From Mesorhizobium sp. 131-2-1 (GTDB lineage: Bacteria; Pseudomonadota; Alphaproteobacteria; Rhizobiales; Rhizobiaceae): a DNA stretch of 64,000 nt. Position numbers and translations under genes: made by a program. Location of the stretch: NCBI RefSeq assembly GCF_016756535.1, contig NZ_AP023247.1, positions 1,860,501 to 1,924,500 on the forward strand. Direction: 5' to 3'. Below are positions 1-8,534 of this stretch, one piece after another. Below the pieces are notes generated by a model. The model was given only the letters and a program-made list of their open reading frames with translations. It was not told where the DNA came from and did not search any database. Numbering within the stretch: position 1 is the first letter of the stretch; each line of letters starts with the position of its first letter.

Positions 1-1
1 A

Positions 2-400
2 GCCGCGTTCCAGAAGGGGCTCGGCGCCATCCACTCGCTGTCGCATCCGATCGGCGCGCTCTACGACACCCATCACGGCATGACCAATGCGGTGTTCATG
101 CCCTATGTGCTGGCGTTCAACCGCGACGCCATCGACGAACGCATTGCCCGGCTCGCCGCCTATTGCGGCATCAAGGGCGGCTTCGACGGCTTCGCCAAGG
201 CGATCATCAAGCTGCGCAAGGATCTGAAGGTGCCGCATGCGCTGCCGGGCCTGATCAAAGGCCTCGACATGGACAAGAAGCGCAAGGGACTGATCGCCGA
301 CATGGCGGTGGTCGATCCGACCGCCGGCGGCAACCCGGTCAAGCTGACCAAGAAGGCAGCACTGACGCTGCTCGAGAATGCCATAGCCGGCGCTGTCTGA
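2..400 (+). CDS. Iron-containing alcohol dehydrogenase, C-terminal part (5' truncated by window)
   Basis: The frame is open from base 2 and closes with TGA at 398-400, so only the last ~132 residues are present. The conserved stretch with LGAIHSLSHPIGALYDTHHG near the cut end is the metal-binding histidine region of group III (Fe-type) alcohol dehydrogenases; the His residues in SHP and THHG are the expected iron ligands. The all-helical remainder fits the C-terminal domain of that family. The enzyme would reduce or oxidise an alcohol/aldehyde with NAD(P)H in the cytoplasm; the substrate cannot be told. It runs in the same direction as the downstream ABC importer, but a 243-bp gap with its own candidate regulatory site separates them. 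Confidence 0.9.
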   Translation, partial: AAFQKGLGAIHSLSHPIGALYDTHHGMTNAVFMPYVLAFNRDAIDERIARLAAYCGIKGGFDGFAKAIIKLRKDLKVPHALPGLIKGLDMDKKRKGLIADMAVVDPTAGGNPVKLTKKAALTLLENAIAGAV

Positions 401-557
401 AACTGATTTCGGGCGCCGGAATTTGATCCGGGAAACGAGGGGAAAGGAAAGGGGAAGGGCGAAAGACAAGGCGGGAAATGATTAGCCGGAAAAAGAATCG
501 CGGGGCGATTGCTACACCCGGTTAAAAAGAGTTTACTTTTTCGTACTGCGCGTGCTG

Positions 558-590
558 GTTTCACAAAGCTTTCATCTGGCTGTCACACGA
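558..590 (+). promoter_or_regulatory. Candidate Pho box of three 11-bp units
   Basis: Three direct repeats follow each other with exact 11-bp period: GTTTCACAAAG (558-568), CTTTCATCTGG (569-579) and CTGTCACACGA (580-590). The TTTCA/TTTCA/TGTCA cores match the TGTCA-N6-TGTCA pattern that PhoB binds in proteobacteria, including rhizobia. A weak -10-like GATACC lies at 595-600, in the position expected for a PhoB-activated promoter. The binding-protein gene starts at 644. The repeat periodicity is seen directly; PhoB control is inferred. Confidence 0.55.
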
Positions 591-643
591 AAACGATACC
601 GCATCGCAGGCGTCCACAGGCGTCAGTTCAACGGAGAGAACAC

Positions 644-1750
644 ATGTTCAAATTCACGGGGAAAGTGCTTTCCCTTTCGGCCGCGACCCTGATGGTGTCG
701 TCGGTGATTTCGTCCGCGGCTTCGCTGGATGAACTCGTCAAGGCGGCCAAGGCGGAGGGCGAGCTCACCACCATCGCGCTGCCGCATGACTGGTGCGGTT
801 ACGGCGCCGTCATCGACGGCTTCAAGGCGAAGTATCCGGAAATCAAGATCAACGAACTCAATCCGGATGCCGGCTCGGGCGACGAGATCGAGGCGATCAA
901 GGCCAACAAGGACAACAAGGGCCCGCAGGCGCCCGACGTGGTCGACGTCGGCCTTTCGTTCGGCCCGTCGGCAAAGGCTGATGGCCTGATCCAGCCCTAC
1001 AAGGTGTCGACCTGGGACTCGATCCCTGACAGCGCCAAGGATGCTGATGGCTTCTGGACCGGCGACTACTACGGCGTGCTGTCCTTCCTGGTGAACAAGG
1101 ACCTGGTCAAGGAAGCTCCGGCCGACTGGGCCGATCTCTTGAAGGCAGACTATGCCAACACGGTTGCGCTTGCCGGTGACCCGCGCGCCTCGAACCAGGC
1201 CATCCAGGCCGTCTACGCCGCCGGACTTTCCGGTGGCGCGGCTGCTGGTGAAGCCGCTGGCACCGCCGGCCTCGACTTCTTCAAGAAGCTCAATGCCGCC
1301 GGCAATTTCGTGCCGGTCATCGGCAAGCCGGCGACGCTCGCCCAGGGCCAGACTCCGATCCTGGTCACCTGGGACTACAACGCGCTTGCCGGCCGCGACA
1401 CGCTGAAGGGCAATCCGCCGGTCGACGTCGTGGTGCCGAAGACGGGCGTCGTCGCCGGCGTCTACGTGCAGGCGATCAGCGCCTACGCGCCGCACCCGAA
1501 TGCCGCCAAGCTGTGGCTTGAGTATCTCTACTCCGACGAAGGCCAGGTCGGCTGGCTGAAGGGCTATTGCCATCCGATCCGCTTCAACGACCTCGCCAAG
1601 AACGGCAAGCTCCCGGCCGATGTGATGGCCAAGCTGCCGCCGGCCGAGGCCTATGCGTCGGCCGTGTTCCCGACCCTCGACGAACAGGGCAAGGCCAAGG
1701 AAGCCATCACCAAGAACTGGGACGCCGTTGTCGGCGCCAACGTCAAGTAG
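644..1750 (+). CDS. ABC transporter periplasmic substrate-binding protein (AfuA/PotD-like)
   Basis: This 368-residue protein starts at ATG 644, preceded by GGAGAG at 633-638; the longer open frame upstream has no comparable ribosome-binding site. Residues 1-26 form a Sec signal peptide (Lys, hydrophobic stretch, SSAAS). The mature part looks like the iron/polyamine/phosphonate cluster of extracellular solute-binding proteins, with internal segments such as VDVGLSFGPSAKADGLI and LVTWDYNALAGRD. It delivers solute to the permeases encoded next. The substrate is uncertain: ferric iron, a polyamine, or a phosphorus compound such as a phosphonate all fit the family, and the upstream Pho-box-like repeats favour a phosphorus or phosphate-starvation link. 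A hairpin follows the stop codon. Confidence 0.88.
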   Translation: MFKFTGKVLSLSAATLMVSSVISSAASLDELVKAAKAEGELTTIALPHDWCGYGAVIDGFKAKYPEIKINELNPDAGSGDEIEAIKANKDNKGPQAPDVVDVGLSFGPSAKADGLIQPYKVSTWDSIPDSAKDADGFWTGDYYGVLSFLVNKDLVKEAPADWADLLKADYANTVALAGDPRASNQAIQAVYAAGLSGGAAAGEAAGTAGLDFFKKLNAAGNFVPVIGKPATLAQGQTPILVTWDYNALAGRDTLKGNPPVDVVVPKTGVVAGVYVQAISAYAPHPNAAKLWLEYLYSDEGQVGWLKGYCHPIRFNDLAKNGKLPADVMAKLPPAEAYASAVFPTLDEQGKAKEAITKNWDAVVGANVK

Positions 1751-1763
1751 CACAATGGTATCG

Positions 1764-1788
1764 GCCGGGCGGCCCTTGGTCGCCCGGC
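1764..1788 (+). other. Stem-loop after binding-protein gene
   Basis: GCCGGGCG (1764-1771) pairs with CGCCCGGC (1781-1788) around a 9-base loop, between the binding-protein stop and the first permease. There is no T-run, so it is more likely a 3'-end stabiliser or partial attenuator that lets the binding protein accumulate above the permeases than a full terminator. Confidence 0.6.
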
Positions 1789-1813
1789 TCTACTCAAAGA
1801 CGGTAGCCGGCGC

Positions 1814-2728
1814 ATGACCGATGTCTCGCTTTCCAACCAGGCCATCGCGGGAAAGACCGCGCCACCCGCCGAGGCGCGAAGCCTGAGGCTGCCGACGCAG
1901 TGGCTCGGCGTTGCGCCGTTCTTCGTCTTCGCGATCATGTTCCTGATCCTGCCCACGCTCTACCTAATGCTGGGCGCCTTCCAGAACGATGCCGGTGAGT
2001 TCACCCTCGAAAATATCGCGGCCCTGGCGCAGCCATCGATCGTTGCCGCGTACTGGATCTCGATCAAGGTCAGCCTTGCCTCGGCGCTGATTGGCGCCTT
2101 CGCCGGCCTCGCCATCGCCATCGCCATCGTGCGCGGCGGCCTGCCGGACTGGATACGCTCGGCGACGCTGACCTTCTCCGGCGTGGCCTCCAACTTCGCC
2201 GGCGTGCCGCTGGCTTTCGCCTTCCTCGCCACGCTGGGCCGGCTCGGGCTTGCCACCGTCATCCTGAACACCGTGTTCGGCCTCAACATCTACGCACACG
2301 GCTTCAACATCCTGTCGTTCTGGGGCCTCACTCTCACCTATGTCTATTTCCAGATTCCGCTGATGGTGGTCATCATCACGCCGGCCATCGACGGGCTGAA
2401 GAAGGAATGGGGCGAAGCCGCCGCGACGCTTGGCGCGACCACGGCGCAGTATTGGCGCATGGTGGTCATCCCGGTGATCTGGCCGAGCTTCCTCGGCACC
2501 GTCATCCTGCTCTTCGCCAACGCCTTTGGTGCCATCGCCACCGCCTATGCGCTGACCGGTTCTTCGCTCAACATCGTGCCGATCCTGCTCTACGCTCAGA
2601 TCCGTGGCGACGTGCTGCACAATGCGCATCTCGGCTATGCGATCGCTTTCGGCATGATCGTCATCACCGGTCTGGCCAATGTGTTCTACATCTGGTTCCG
2701 GACGCGTTCCGAGAGGTGGCTCAAATGA
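1814..2728 (+). CDS. ABC transporter permease 1
   Basis: A 304-residue polytopic membrane protein with about six hydrophobic segments after a ~30-residue cytoplasmic N-terminus. The EAA loop that docks on the ATPase is visible around residues 197-220 (EWGEAAATLGATTAQYWRMV), as in MetI/PotB-type permeases. It forms the transmembrane pore together with the following permease; the stop codon overlaps the next start by ATGA at 2725-2728, indicating translational coupling. No strong Shine-Dalgarno is seen before ATG 1814. The substrate follows from the binding protein and is unknown. Confidence 0.9.
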   Translation: MTDVSLSNQAIAGKTAPPAEARSLRLPTQWLGVAPFFVFAIMFLILPTLYLMLGAFQNDAGEFTLENIAALAQPSIVAAYWISIKVSLASALIGAFAGLAIAIAIVRGGLPDWIRSATLTFSGVASNFAGVPLAFAFLATLGRLGLATVILNTVFGLNIYAHGFNILSFWGLTLTYVYFQIPLMVVIITPAIDGLKKEWGEAAATLGATTAQYWRMVVIPVIWPSFLGTVILLFANAFGAIATAYALTGSSLNIVPILLYAQIRGDVLHNAHLGYAIAFGMIVITGLANVFYIWFRTRSERWLK

Positions 2729-3516
2729 AGTCCGGCAGATTCTGGGCCTGGATCGTCTTCATCCTCGGCGCGGCCTATTTCTTCATTCCGCTGATCGCGA
2801 CCGTCGAATTCTCCATGCGCATGCGGCGCGGCGCCTATTCCTTCGACGCCTATCAGATCGTGCTTGGCGACGAACGTTTCCAGGCCACATTCATGTATTC
2901 GGTGATCGCCGCGATCTTCACCATCGTGCTCGGCGTGCTGATCGTGGTGCCGGCTGCCTACTGGATCCGTTTGCGGCTGCCGCAGATCAGGCCGGTCGTC
3001 GAGTTCATCACGCTCTTGCCGCTGGTCATTCCGGCCATCGTCATCGTCTTCGGCTACATCAGGATGTACGGCTCCAACTCGCCGCTGCCCTTCCTGGCCA
3101 GCGATTCCGGCACCAATGCCTTGCTGGTGATCGGCTATGCGACACTGGCGCTGCCTTACATGTACCGGGCTGTCGACACCGGGCTTCGCACCATCGACGT
3201 CAGGACGCTGACGGAAGCAGCGCAGATCCTCGGCGCCGGCTGGGGGACGATCATAACCCGCGTCATCCTGCCCAACGTGCTGATCGCAGTGCTGTCGGGC
3301 GCCTTCCTGACCTTCGCCATCGTCATCGGCGAATTCACCATGGCAAGCCTACTCAACCGGCCGGCCTTTGGTCCGTACCTGCAGAACATCGGCGCCAACC
3401 GCGCTTATGAGCCGGCGGCGCTTGCCATCATCGCCTTCGCCATCACCTGGGGCTGCATGTCGCTGATCCAGATCTTGTCCCGCTTCGCGCCGAAATCGGC
3501 GAACCGCCCGAACTGA
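2725..3516 (+). CDS. ABC transporter permease 2
   Basis: A 263-residue inner-membrane permease of the PotC/MetI type. The start at 2725 (MKSGRFW) is chosen because it overlaps the upstream stop by four bases and gives a normal family length; the frame stays open much further upstream, but that part is a shadow of permease 1. Several transmembrane stretches are evident, and an EAA-like loop (LTEAAQILGAGWGTIITRV) lies in the second half. It pairs with permease 1 and the ATPase encoded 11 bases downstream. Confidence 0.9.
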   Translation: MKSGRFWAWIVFILGAAYFFIPLIATVEFSMRMRRGAYSFDAYQIVLGDERFQATFMYSVIAAIFTIVLGVLIVVPAAYWIRLRLPQIRPVVEFITLLPLVIPAIVIVFGYIRMYGSNSPLPFLASDSGTNALLVIGYATLALPYMYRAVDTGLRTIDVRTLTEAAQILGAGWGTIITRVILPNVLIAVLSGAFLTFAIVIGEFTMASLLNRPAFGPYLQNIGANRAYEPAALAIIAFAITWGCMSLIQILSRFAPKSANRPN

Positions 3517-3527
3517 AAGTCAAAGCC

Positions 3528-4592
3528 ATGGCCGAGCCGTTCCTCTCCATCCAGCATGTGCGAAAGTCCTTCGGCGCTACGACCGTGGTGCAGGACTTCA
3601 ACCTCGACGTCGAGCCGGGCGAGTTCGTCTCCTTCCTCGGGCCATCGGGCTGCGGCAAGACGACGGTGCTGCGCATGGTCGCCGGCTTTGAGGAGCCTTC
3701 GGCCGGCAAGATCGTCGTGGCCGGCAAGGACATTACGCGGCTGAAGCCAAACCAGCGCAATGTCGGCATGGTGTTCCAGGCCTATGCGCTGTTCCCGAAC
3801 CTGACGGTGGCACAGAACATCGCCTTCGGGCTGAAGGTGGCAGGCATGCCCAAGGCCGACGCCGACAGGCGCGTCGCCGAGATGCTCGACATCATCAAGC
3901 TGCCGCAGATGGGCGACCGCTATCCTTACCAGCTCTCCGGCGGCCAGCAGCAGCGCATCGCGCTGGCGCGCGCCATCGCGCCGAAGCCCAAGCTGCTCCT
4001 TCTCGACGAACCGCTGTCGGCGCTCGACGCCAAGGTGCGCGTGTCGCTGCGCGAGGAAATCCGTTCGATCCAGAAGAAGCTCGGCATCACCACCATCTTC
4101 GTCACCCATGACCAGGAAGAGGCGCTGTCGATCTCGGATCGGATTGCCGTGATGTATGGCGGCAAGGCCGAGCAGGTCGGCACACCGTTCGAGATCTACA
4201 ACCGTCCGGCGACGAAGTTCGTCGCCAATTTCGTCGGCACACTGAATGTGCTGGAAGGCACGGTGACCGATGCCGCATCCGGCACGGTGCGCGTCAACTC
4301 GCAGGAGGTCGCTCTCAAGGGCAAGCTGAACGGGTCGAAATCGGGCGACACGCTGTCGCTGGCGCTGCGGCCCGAGGCGATTTCGCTCGGCCGCCAGCCC
4401 GGTCGCGATTCCAGCCTTTCGGGCGAGATCGCCGAGGTCCACTTCCTCGGCTCGGTCATCCGGGTTCGTGTCGGCATCGGTGGCAGCACGGTCTCGCTCG
4501 ACACGTTCAACAGCCCGGCCACACCGCCGCCCGCCGTCGGCGAAAAGGCCGAGATCTCCTTCTCGTCCGGCGACATGCTGGTCCTGCACTGA
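3528..4592 (+). CDS. ABC transporter ATP-binding protein (PotA/FbpC/UgpC-like)
   Basis: This 354-residue ATPase has Walker A GPSGCGKTT at residues 38-46, Q-loop in NVGMVFQAYALFP, the signature LSGGQQQR, Walker B LLLLDEP with the D-loop SALDAK, and the H-loop THDQEEAL. About 110 C-terminal residues form a TOBE-like regulatory domain, as in polyamine, iron and carbohydrate importers. It energises the two permeases from the cytoplasmic side and is the last gene of the four-gene operon. Family-level function is firm; the transported substrate is not. Confidence 0.93.
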   Translation: MAEPFLSIQHVRKSFGATTVVQDFNLDVEPGEFVSFLGPSGCGKTTVLRMVAGFEEPSAGKIVVAGKDITRLKPNQRNVGMVFQAYALFPNLTVAQNIAFGLKVAGMPKADADRRVAEMLDIIKLPQMGDRYPYQLSGGQQQRIALARAIAPKPKLLLLDEPLSALDAKVRVSLREEIRSIQKKLGITTIFVTHDQEEALSISDRIAVMYGGKAEQVGTPFEIYNRPATKFVANFVGTLNVLEGTVTDAASGTVRVNSQEVALKGKLNGSKSGDTLSLALRPEAISLGRQPGRDSSLSGEIAEVHFLGSVIRVRVGIGGSTVSLDTFNSPATPPPAVGEKAEISFSSGDMLVLH

Positions 4593-4610
4593 ACTCGCCT
4601 GGCAGCGGCT

Positions 4611-4805
4611 TCACGACGGGGGTTTGAAAGGTAGCGTCGTCAGGAATTGGCGATGCTGCTCAAGCCAGTCCGGGTTCTGGGTTGCGACGATCCTGACGCA
4701 CAGCTGGACGCATTCATCGCAAATGAAAGCATCAGGACCTGCAATTATTTGCAGCACTTGCGATTGGGATTTTCCACAAAAGGAGCAACTCGGTTCCGGT
4801 GCCAT
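4611..4805 (-). CDS. Stand-alone ClpX-type C4 zinc-finger protein
   Basis: This 64-residue protein consists almost entirely of the zinc-binding domain found at the N-terminus of Clp[19 protein letters not shown], then ICDECVQLC. The four ligands are C7, C10, C29 and C32 (C-X2-C-X18-C-X2-C). There is no AAA+ domain. ATG 4805 is chosen because AAGGA lies seven bases upstream; a TTG further out would place the start on top of that site. In ClpX this domain dimerises and docks adaptors and substrates, so this protein could bind ClpX or ClpX adaptors, or be an unrelated small metal-binding regulator; that is inference. It is convergent with the ABC operon, 18 bases from its stop. Confidence 0.8.
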   Translation of the reverse strand: MAPEPSCSFCGKSQSQVLQIIAGPDAFICDECVQLCVRIVATQNPDWLEQHRQFLTTLPFKPPS

Positions 4806-4951
4806 AACGCAGTCCTTCAAACCTCTGCGGACAGGGTGTCGAAGTTAGGCCGTGATGCGATCCCGGGCATATGGCCAGGGGGCTTGAGTTTGATGGCCAA
4901 TCGACCGCATCCTGCAACCCGCCCTCAATCCCGCCTCGGATGCAACAGGTC

Positions 4952-6502
4952 ATGGCGCTGTTCGAACTTACCCTCGTCCTGCTTTTGATCGCCGTCGCGC
5001 TGACGGCGCTGTCGCGGCGGCTGGAGGTTCCTTATCCTTCCTTGCTGGCTTTGGCCGGGGTCGGGATCGCCTTCGTGCCTGGCGCGCCGACCATCGAGAT
5101 CGATCCGGAACTGGCGCTTGCGCTGTTCATCGCGCCGGTGCTTCTCGATGCCGCCTATGACACCTCGCTGCGCGACCTGAAGCGCTACCGGCTGCCGCTG
5201 GCGCTGCTGGCGCTCGGCGCCGTCGTCTTCACCACCGTGGTCGTCGCTTTCGTCGGCTGGAAGATGGCCGGCTTGCCGATCGCGGCAGCGATCGCGCTCG
5301 GCGCCATCGTCGCGCCGCCGGACGCGGTGGCGGCGAGCGCCGTGCTCGGTCAGTTCAAGGTGCCGCACCGGATCACCGCCATCCTGCAGGGCGAGAGCCT
5401 GCTCAACGATGCAACCGCACTGCTGATCTACCGGATCGCGGTTTCGGCCGCCATCGGCTCGGTCATGCTGAAGGACGCGGTACCTGTCATCCTGTTGTCG
5501 ACCGTCGGCAGCGTTGTCGCCGGCTATCTGTTCGGCCGCTTCTCGCTGCTGACGCTGACGCGGATCGAGGACGCGGCAAGCAGCACCGTGGTGCAGTTTG
5601 CCGGAACCTTCGCCGTCTGGATCATCGCCGACAAGCTCGGCCTTTCAGCCATCATCACCATCGTCGTCTATGCCATGACAATCGCACGCACCGGGCCGCG
5701 CCGGATGTCGGCACGGAGGCGCGTCAGCACCTATTCGGTCTGGGAATCGGCGGTGTTCGTTCTCAACGTGCTGGCGTTCGTGCTGATGGGCCTGCAGGCG
5801 CGGTCGATCGTCGGCAGGCTCTCGGGCGACGGGCAAGGCGAAGCATTTCTCTTCGCCGCAACGGTGCTGGTCGTCGTCATCGTAGCGCGCCTTGTCTGGG
5901 TGGCGAGCTACGTTGCGATCATCCGATGGTTTGCCCGCTTCGACAGCGAAGACAAAAGGCGAGGTTTGCCGACATTTCCCGGCGCCGTGCTCGTCGGCTG
6001 GTGCGGCATGCGGGGGCTAGTGACGCTGGTGGTGGCCATTGCGCTGCCGGCCGGCTTCCCCGGCCGCGACCCGATCGTGCTTGCCGCCTTCGCGGTCGTG
6101 CTCGGCACGCTGGTTCTGCAGGGCATGAGCTTGAAACCTCTGCTGCGCTGGCTCAACTTCGAACGGGATACGACGATAGACCGCGAGGTGGCTGAAGCAC
6201 GCGTCGCCATCATGCAAACCGCGCTCGACGTGCTGAGCGGCAAGACCTCGACCGCGGCCGCCGCCGTGCGCGAGCAATATGAGGCGCAGCGCCGGATCGC
6301 CGAGAACCCTGAGGACGCCCAGGCGGCGACCGAATACGACCGGCTGCGCCTCTATGCCATCAAGCGCCAGCGCGACGCGCTGGAGGAGCTACGCAGCAAC
6401 GGCACGATCGGCGACGAGGCCTATCACCGGCTGGAGGAGGAAATCGACTGGTCGGAACTGGCAGCGTCGCCGGCGGGGCGATTCCAGCCGCTGACCACCT
6501 AG
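4952..6502 (+). CDS. CPA1-family Na+/H+ antiporter
   Basis: An integral membrane protein of 516 residues from ATG 4952 (MALFELTLVLL); ATG 4940 is an in-frame alternative. About twelve hydrophobic helices occupy residues 1-410. The family core is clear: GAIVAPPDAVAASAVLGQF and GESLLNDATALLIY, which carry the acidic ion-binding residues of CPA1 exchangers, and GWCGMRGLVTLVVAIALP. A hydrophilic, charged tail of about 110 residues follows (EQYEAQRRIAENPEDAQ), probably cytoplasmic and regulatory. It would exchange Na+ or K+ for protons in pH and salt homeostasis. It is transcribed alone; a large palindromic repeat begins at its stop codon. Confidence 0.92.
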   Translation: MALFELTLVLLLIAVALTALSRRLEVPYPSLLALAGVGIAFVPGAPTIEIDPELALALFIAPVLLDAAYDTSLRDLKRYRLPLALLALGAVVFTTVVVAFVGWKMAGLPIAAAIALGAIVAPPDAVAASAVLGQFKVPHRITAILQGESLLNDATALLIYRIAVSAAIGSVMLKDAVPVILLSTVGSVVAGYLFGRFSLLTLTRIEDAASSTVVQFAGTFAVWIIADKLGLSAIITIVVYAMTIARTGPRRMSARRRVSTYSVWESAVFVLNVLAFVLMGLQARSIVGRLSGDGQGEAFLFAATVLVVVIVARLVWVASYVAIIRWFARFDSEDKRRGLPTFPGAVLVGWCGMRGLVTLVVAIALPAGFPGRDPIVLAAFAVVLGTLVLQGMSLKPLLRWLNFERDTTIDREVAEARVAIMQTALDVLSGKTSTAAAAVREQYEAQRRIAENPEDAQAATEYDRLRLYAIKRQRDALEELRSNGTIGDEAYHRLEEEIDWSELAASPAGRFQPLTT

Positions 6503-6645
6503 GCCGTGCTGATATTCAGGTGAGGTCGGTCTGCAAACGGCGGCTTCCTGCGCTTCCGGTGCTCACGTACTTTGAGTACGCTCCGCTCCGGTTCTCGAAA
6601 GCCACCATTTTCGACTCGGCCTGACCTGAATCTCAACACAGCCTA
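6500..6645. repeat. 146-bp imperfect palindromic intergenic repeat
   Basis: The outer ends TAGGC (6500) and GCCTA (6645) are inverted. Matching continues inward along nearly the whole length (for example TATTCAGGTGAGGTCGG against the complement of CGGCCTGACCTGAATCT), to a centre at about 6573 in GTACTTTGAGTAC. The left arm overlaps the antiporter TAG stop. The element has the look of the palindromic intergenic elements (RIME/MITE-like) of rhizobia; no coding sequence or transposase is present. It could also serve as the antiporter transcript end. Confidence 0.75.
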
Positions 6646-6759
6646 ATGCGCAGCCCGACGACGCTACGGCAGTTGGCCTACTGCTGGCGACGTTGCGGTC
6701 CATTGCAACACCATCACGGAACCGCTAGTGCCATCGCCGAAAGTTGAGCCGGGTAATCA

Positions 6760-7671
6760 ATGAAGCTGGTCAGCTACAACATCCAGTACGGGTTCGGCGG
6801 CGACGGGCGCTACGATCTCGCGCGCGCCGCGCGCGTGGTTGCTGGCGCCGACATCATCGCCTTGCAGGAGGTGGAGCGGCACTGGCAGCGCACCAACGGG
6901 GACGACCAGCCGGAAATCCTGTCGCGGCTGCTGCCCGACTACCATTGGGTCTACGGTCCGGCTTTCGACATGGATGCCAGCGAGCAGCGCGACGGCCTCA
7001 TCGTCAACCGTCGCAGGCAGTTCGGCACCATGGTGCTGTCGAAGCTGCCGATCGTCTGGTCGCGCCTGCACACGCTGCCGCTGCGGCGCACGCTGCGCCC
7101 GTTCAACACGCGCAACGCCGCGCTCGAATGCATGATCCGCACGCCGGCCGGGCCGGTGCGGGTCTTCTCGCTGCATCTCGCCCACATCGCCGCAGAGGAG
7201 CGGCTGGAGCAGATTGACTATCTGCTCGGAGAACACCGCCGGGCGCCGTCCGACGGCGGCCCTTGGAGCGGCGCCGATGATGAGCCGCAGCGCAACTGGA
7301 GCAATGGCGGGCCGGAGCCGGAAAGTCCGCCGGCGGCGATCTGGCTGGGCGACTTCAACATGGAGCCGGGCAGCCCCGAATACCGGCGCATCGTCGGCAG
7401 CACGCCCTACCATCGCGGCGCCGCCTATCTCGACGGTTTCGTCGACGCCGCCGCCGTTGCCGGCGAACCGGCCGCCGACTTCCACACCCATGAGAAGATC
7501 ATCGACGGCAGGCTGGCAAAGCGCCGCCTCGACCACTGCTTCGTCGGCGGCATGCTGGCCACGCGGGTGCGCTCGGTCAGCGTGGACATTGGCGAAGTCG
7601 CCTCCGACCATTTTCCGCTGCGGGTCGATATCGACCTGGAAACACCTGGTCTCGCGTCCGGAGGCGGATGA
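6760..7671 (+). CDS. Endonuclease/exonuclease/phosphatase-family hydrolase
   Basis: This 303-residue protein has the DNase I-like fold signature: N-terminal KLVSYNIQYGFGG (Asn), LQEVERHW (metal-binding Glu at ~31), LGDFNMEPGSPEY (Asp/Asn pair), RRLDHCFV and the C-terminal ASDHFPL catalytic Asp-His. There is no signal peptide, so it acts in the cytoplasm. The family includes phosphodiesterases, sphingomyelinases and nucleases; nothing here fixes the substrate. A poorly conserved insert around residues 160-195 is rich in Gly, Pro and Asn. The stop lies seven bases before the DMT permease start, so the two are likely cotranscribed. Confidence 0.9.
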   Translation: MKLVSYNIQYGFGGDGRYDLARAARVVAGADIIALQEVERHWQRTNGDDQPEILSRLLPDYHWVYGPAFDMDASEQRDGLIVNRRRQFGTMVLSKLPIVWSRLHTLPLRRTLRPFNTRNAALECMIRTPAGPVRVFSLHLAHIAAEERLEQIDYLLGEHRRAPSDGGPWSGADDEPQRNWSNGGPEPESPPAAIWLGDFNMEPGSPEYRRIVGSTPYHRGAAYLDGFVDAAAVAGEPAADFHTHEKIIDGRLAKRRLDHCFVGGMLATRVRSVSVDIGEVASDHFPLRVDIDLETPGLASGGG

Positions 7672-7678
7672 GCCGGGC

Positions 7679-8524
7679 ATGACGCTTTTCGTCTTCTTCG
7701 CGGTGCTTGCCGCCGCCGCCATGCACGCGATCTGGAACGCGCTGGTCAAGGTGCATCTCGACCGGTTCCTGTCGATTACGCTGATGACGCTCGGCATGGG
7801 TTTCGCCGCGCTGTTCGCGCTGCCTTTCGTCGAGGTGCCGAAGGCCGAGGTGTGGCCCTATATCGTCGCCTCGGTGATCTTCCACATGGGCTACCGGACC
7901 TTCCTGATCGGCGCCTACAAAGCCGGAGATTTCGCCCAGACCTATCCGCTGGCGCGCGGCACCGCCCCACTGCTCGCGGCCCTCGGCGGCATGATGGTGG
8001 TCCATGAGGTTCCCGCACCGCTCGCCATTGTCGGCATCCTGCTGTTGTCGGCCGGCACGCTGGTGATGTCGTTTCGCGGCGGCGTGCATCTGGAGCGGTT
8101 CAACCTGCGCGCCGTCGGCTTCGCATTGGGCACCTCGGTCTTCATCGCCAGTTACACGCTCTCCGACGGCAGCGGCGCGCGGCTGGCGGCTACCGCGCAG
8201 AGCTACGCGGCCTGGCTGTTCGTCTGCGATGCTCTGTGGGCCCTGGTGTTGTGCATAGTCTTCCGTGGGCCGCAGTCGCTGCCGGTGCTCGCGCGCGACT
8301 GGAAGGCGGGGCTGTTCACCGGCGTGCTCAGCGGCGCCGCCTACTGGATCGTCATGTGGGCGATGACGAAGGCGCCGATCGCCTCGGTCGCATCGCTGCG
8401 CGAGACCTCGATCCTGTTTGCCATGCTGATCTCGGTCTTCGCGCTGGGCGAGAAAATGACGGGCTGGCGGGGTGCTGCCGCGCTCAGCATCGTCGCCGGC
8501 GTTGTCGCGCTGCGCTTGGGGTAA
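7679..8524 (+). CDS. DMT-superfamily (EamA) permease
   Basis: A 281-residue inner-membrane protein with about ten hydrophobic helices in two EamA-like halves, the usual architecture and size of drug/metabolite exporters. Start ATG 7679 (MTLFVFFAVLAAAAMHAIWN) follows the hydrolase stop directly; the frame is open upstream only as a shadow of the hydrolase. Motifs such as AQTYPLARGTAPLLAAL and SVASLRETSILFAMLIS are typical of the family. It probably exports a metabolite; the partner hydrolase does not identify which. Confidence 0.88.
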   Translation: MTLFVFFAVLAAAAMHAIWNALVKVHLDRFLSITLMTLGMGFAALFALPFVEVPKAEVWPYIVASVIFHMGYRTFLIGAYKAGDFAQTYPLARGTAPLLAALGGMMVVHEVPAPLAIVGILLLSAGTLVMSFRGGVHLERFNLRAVGFALGTSVFIASYTLSDGSGARLAATAQSYAAWLFVCDALWALVLCIVFRGPQSLPVLARDWKAGLFTGVLSGAAYWIVMWAMTKAPIASVASLRETSILFAMLISVFALGEKMTGWRGAAALSIVAGVVALRLG

Positions 8525-8534
8525 TCTTGGCCGG

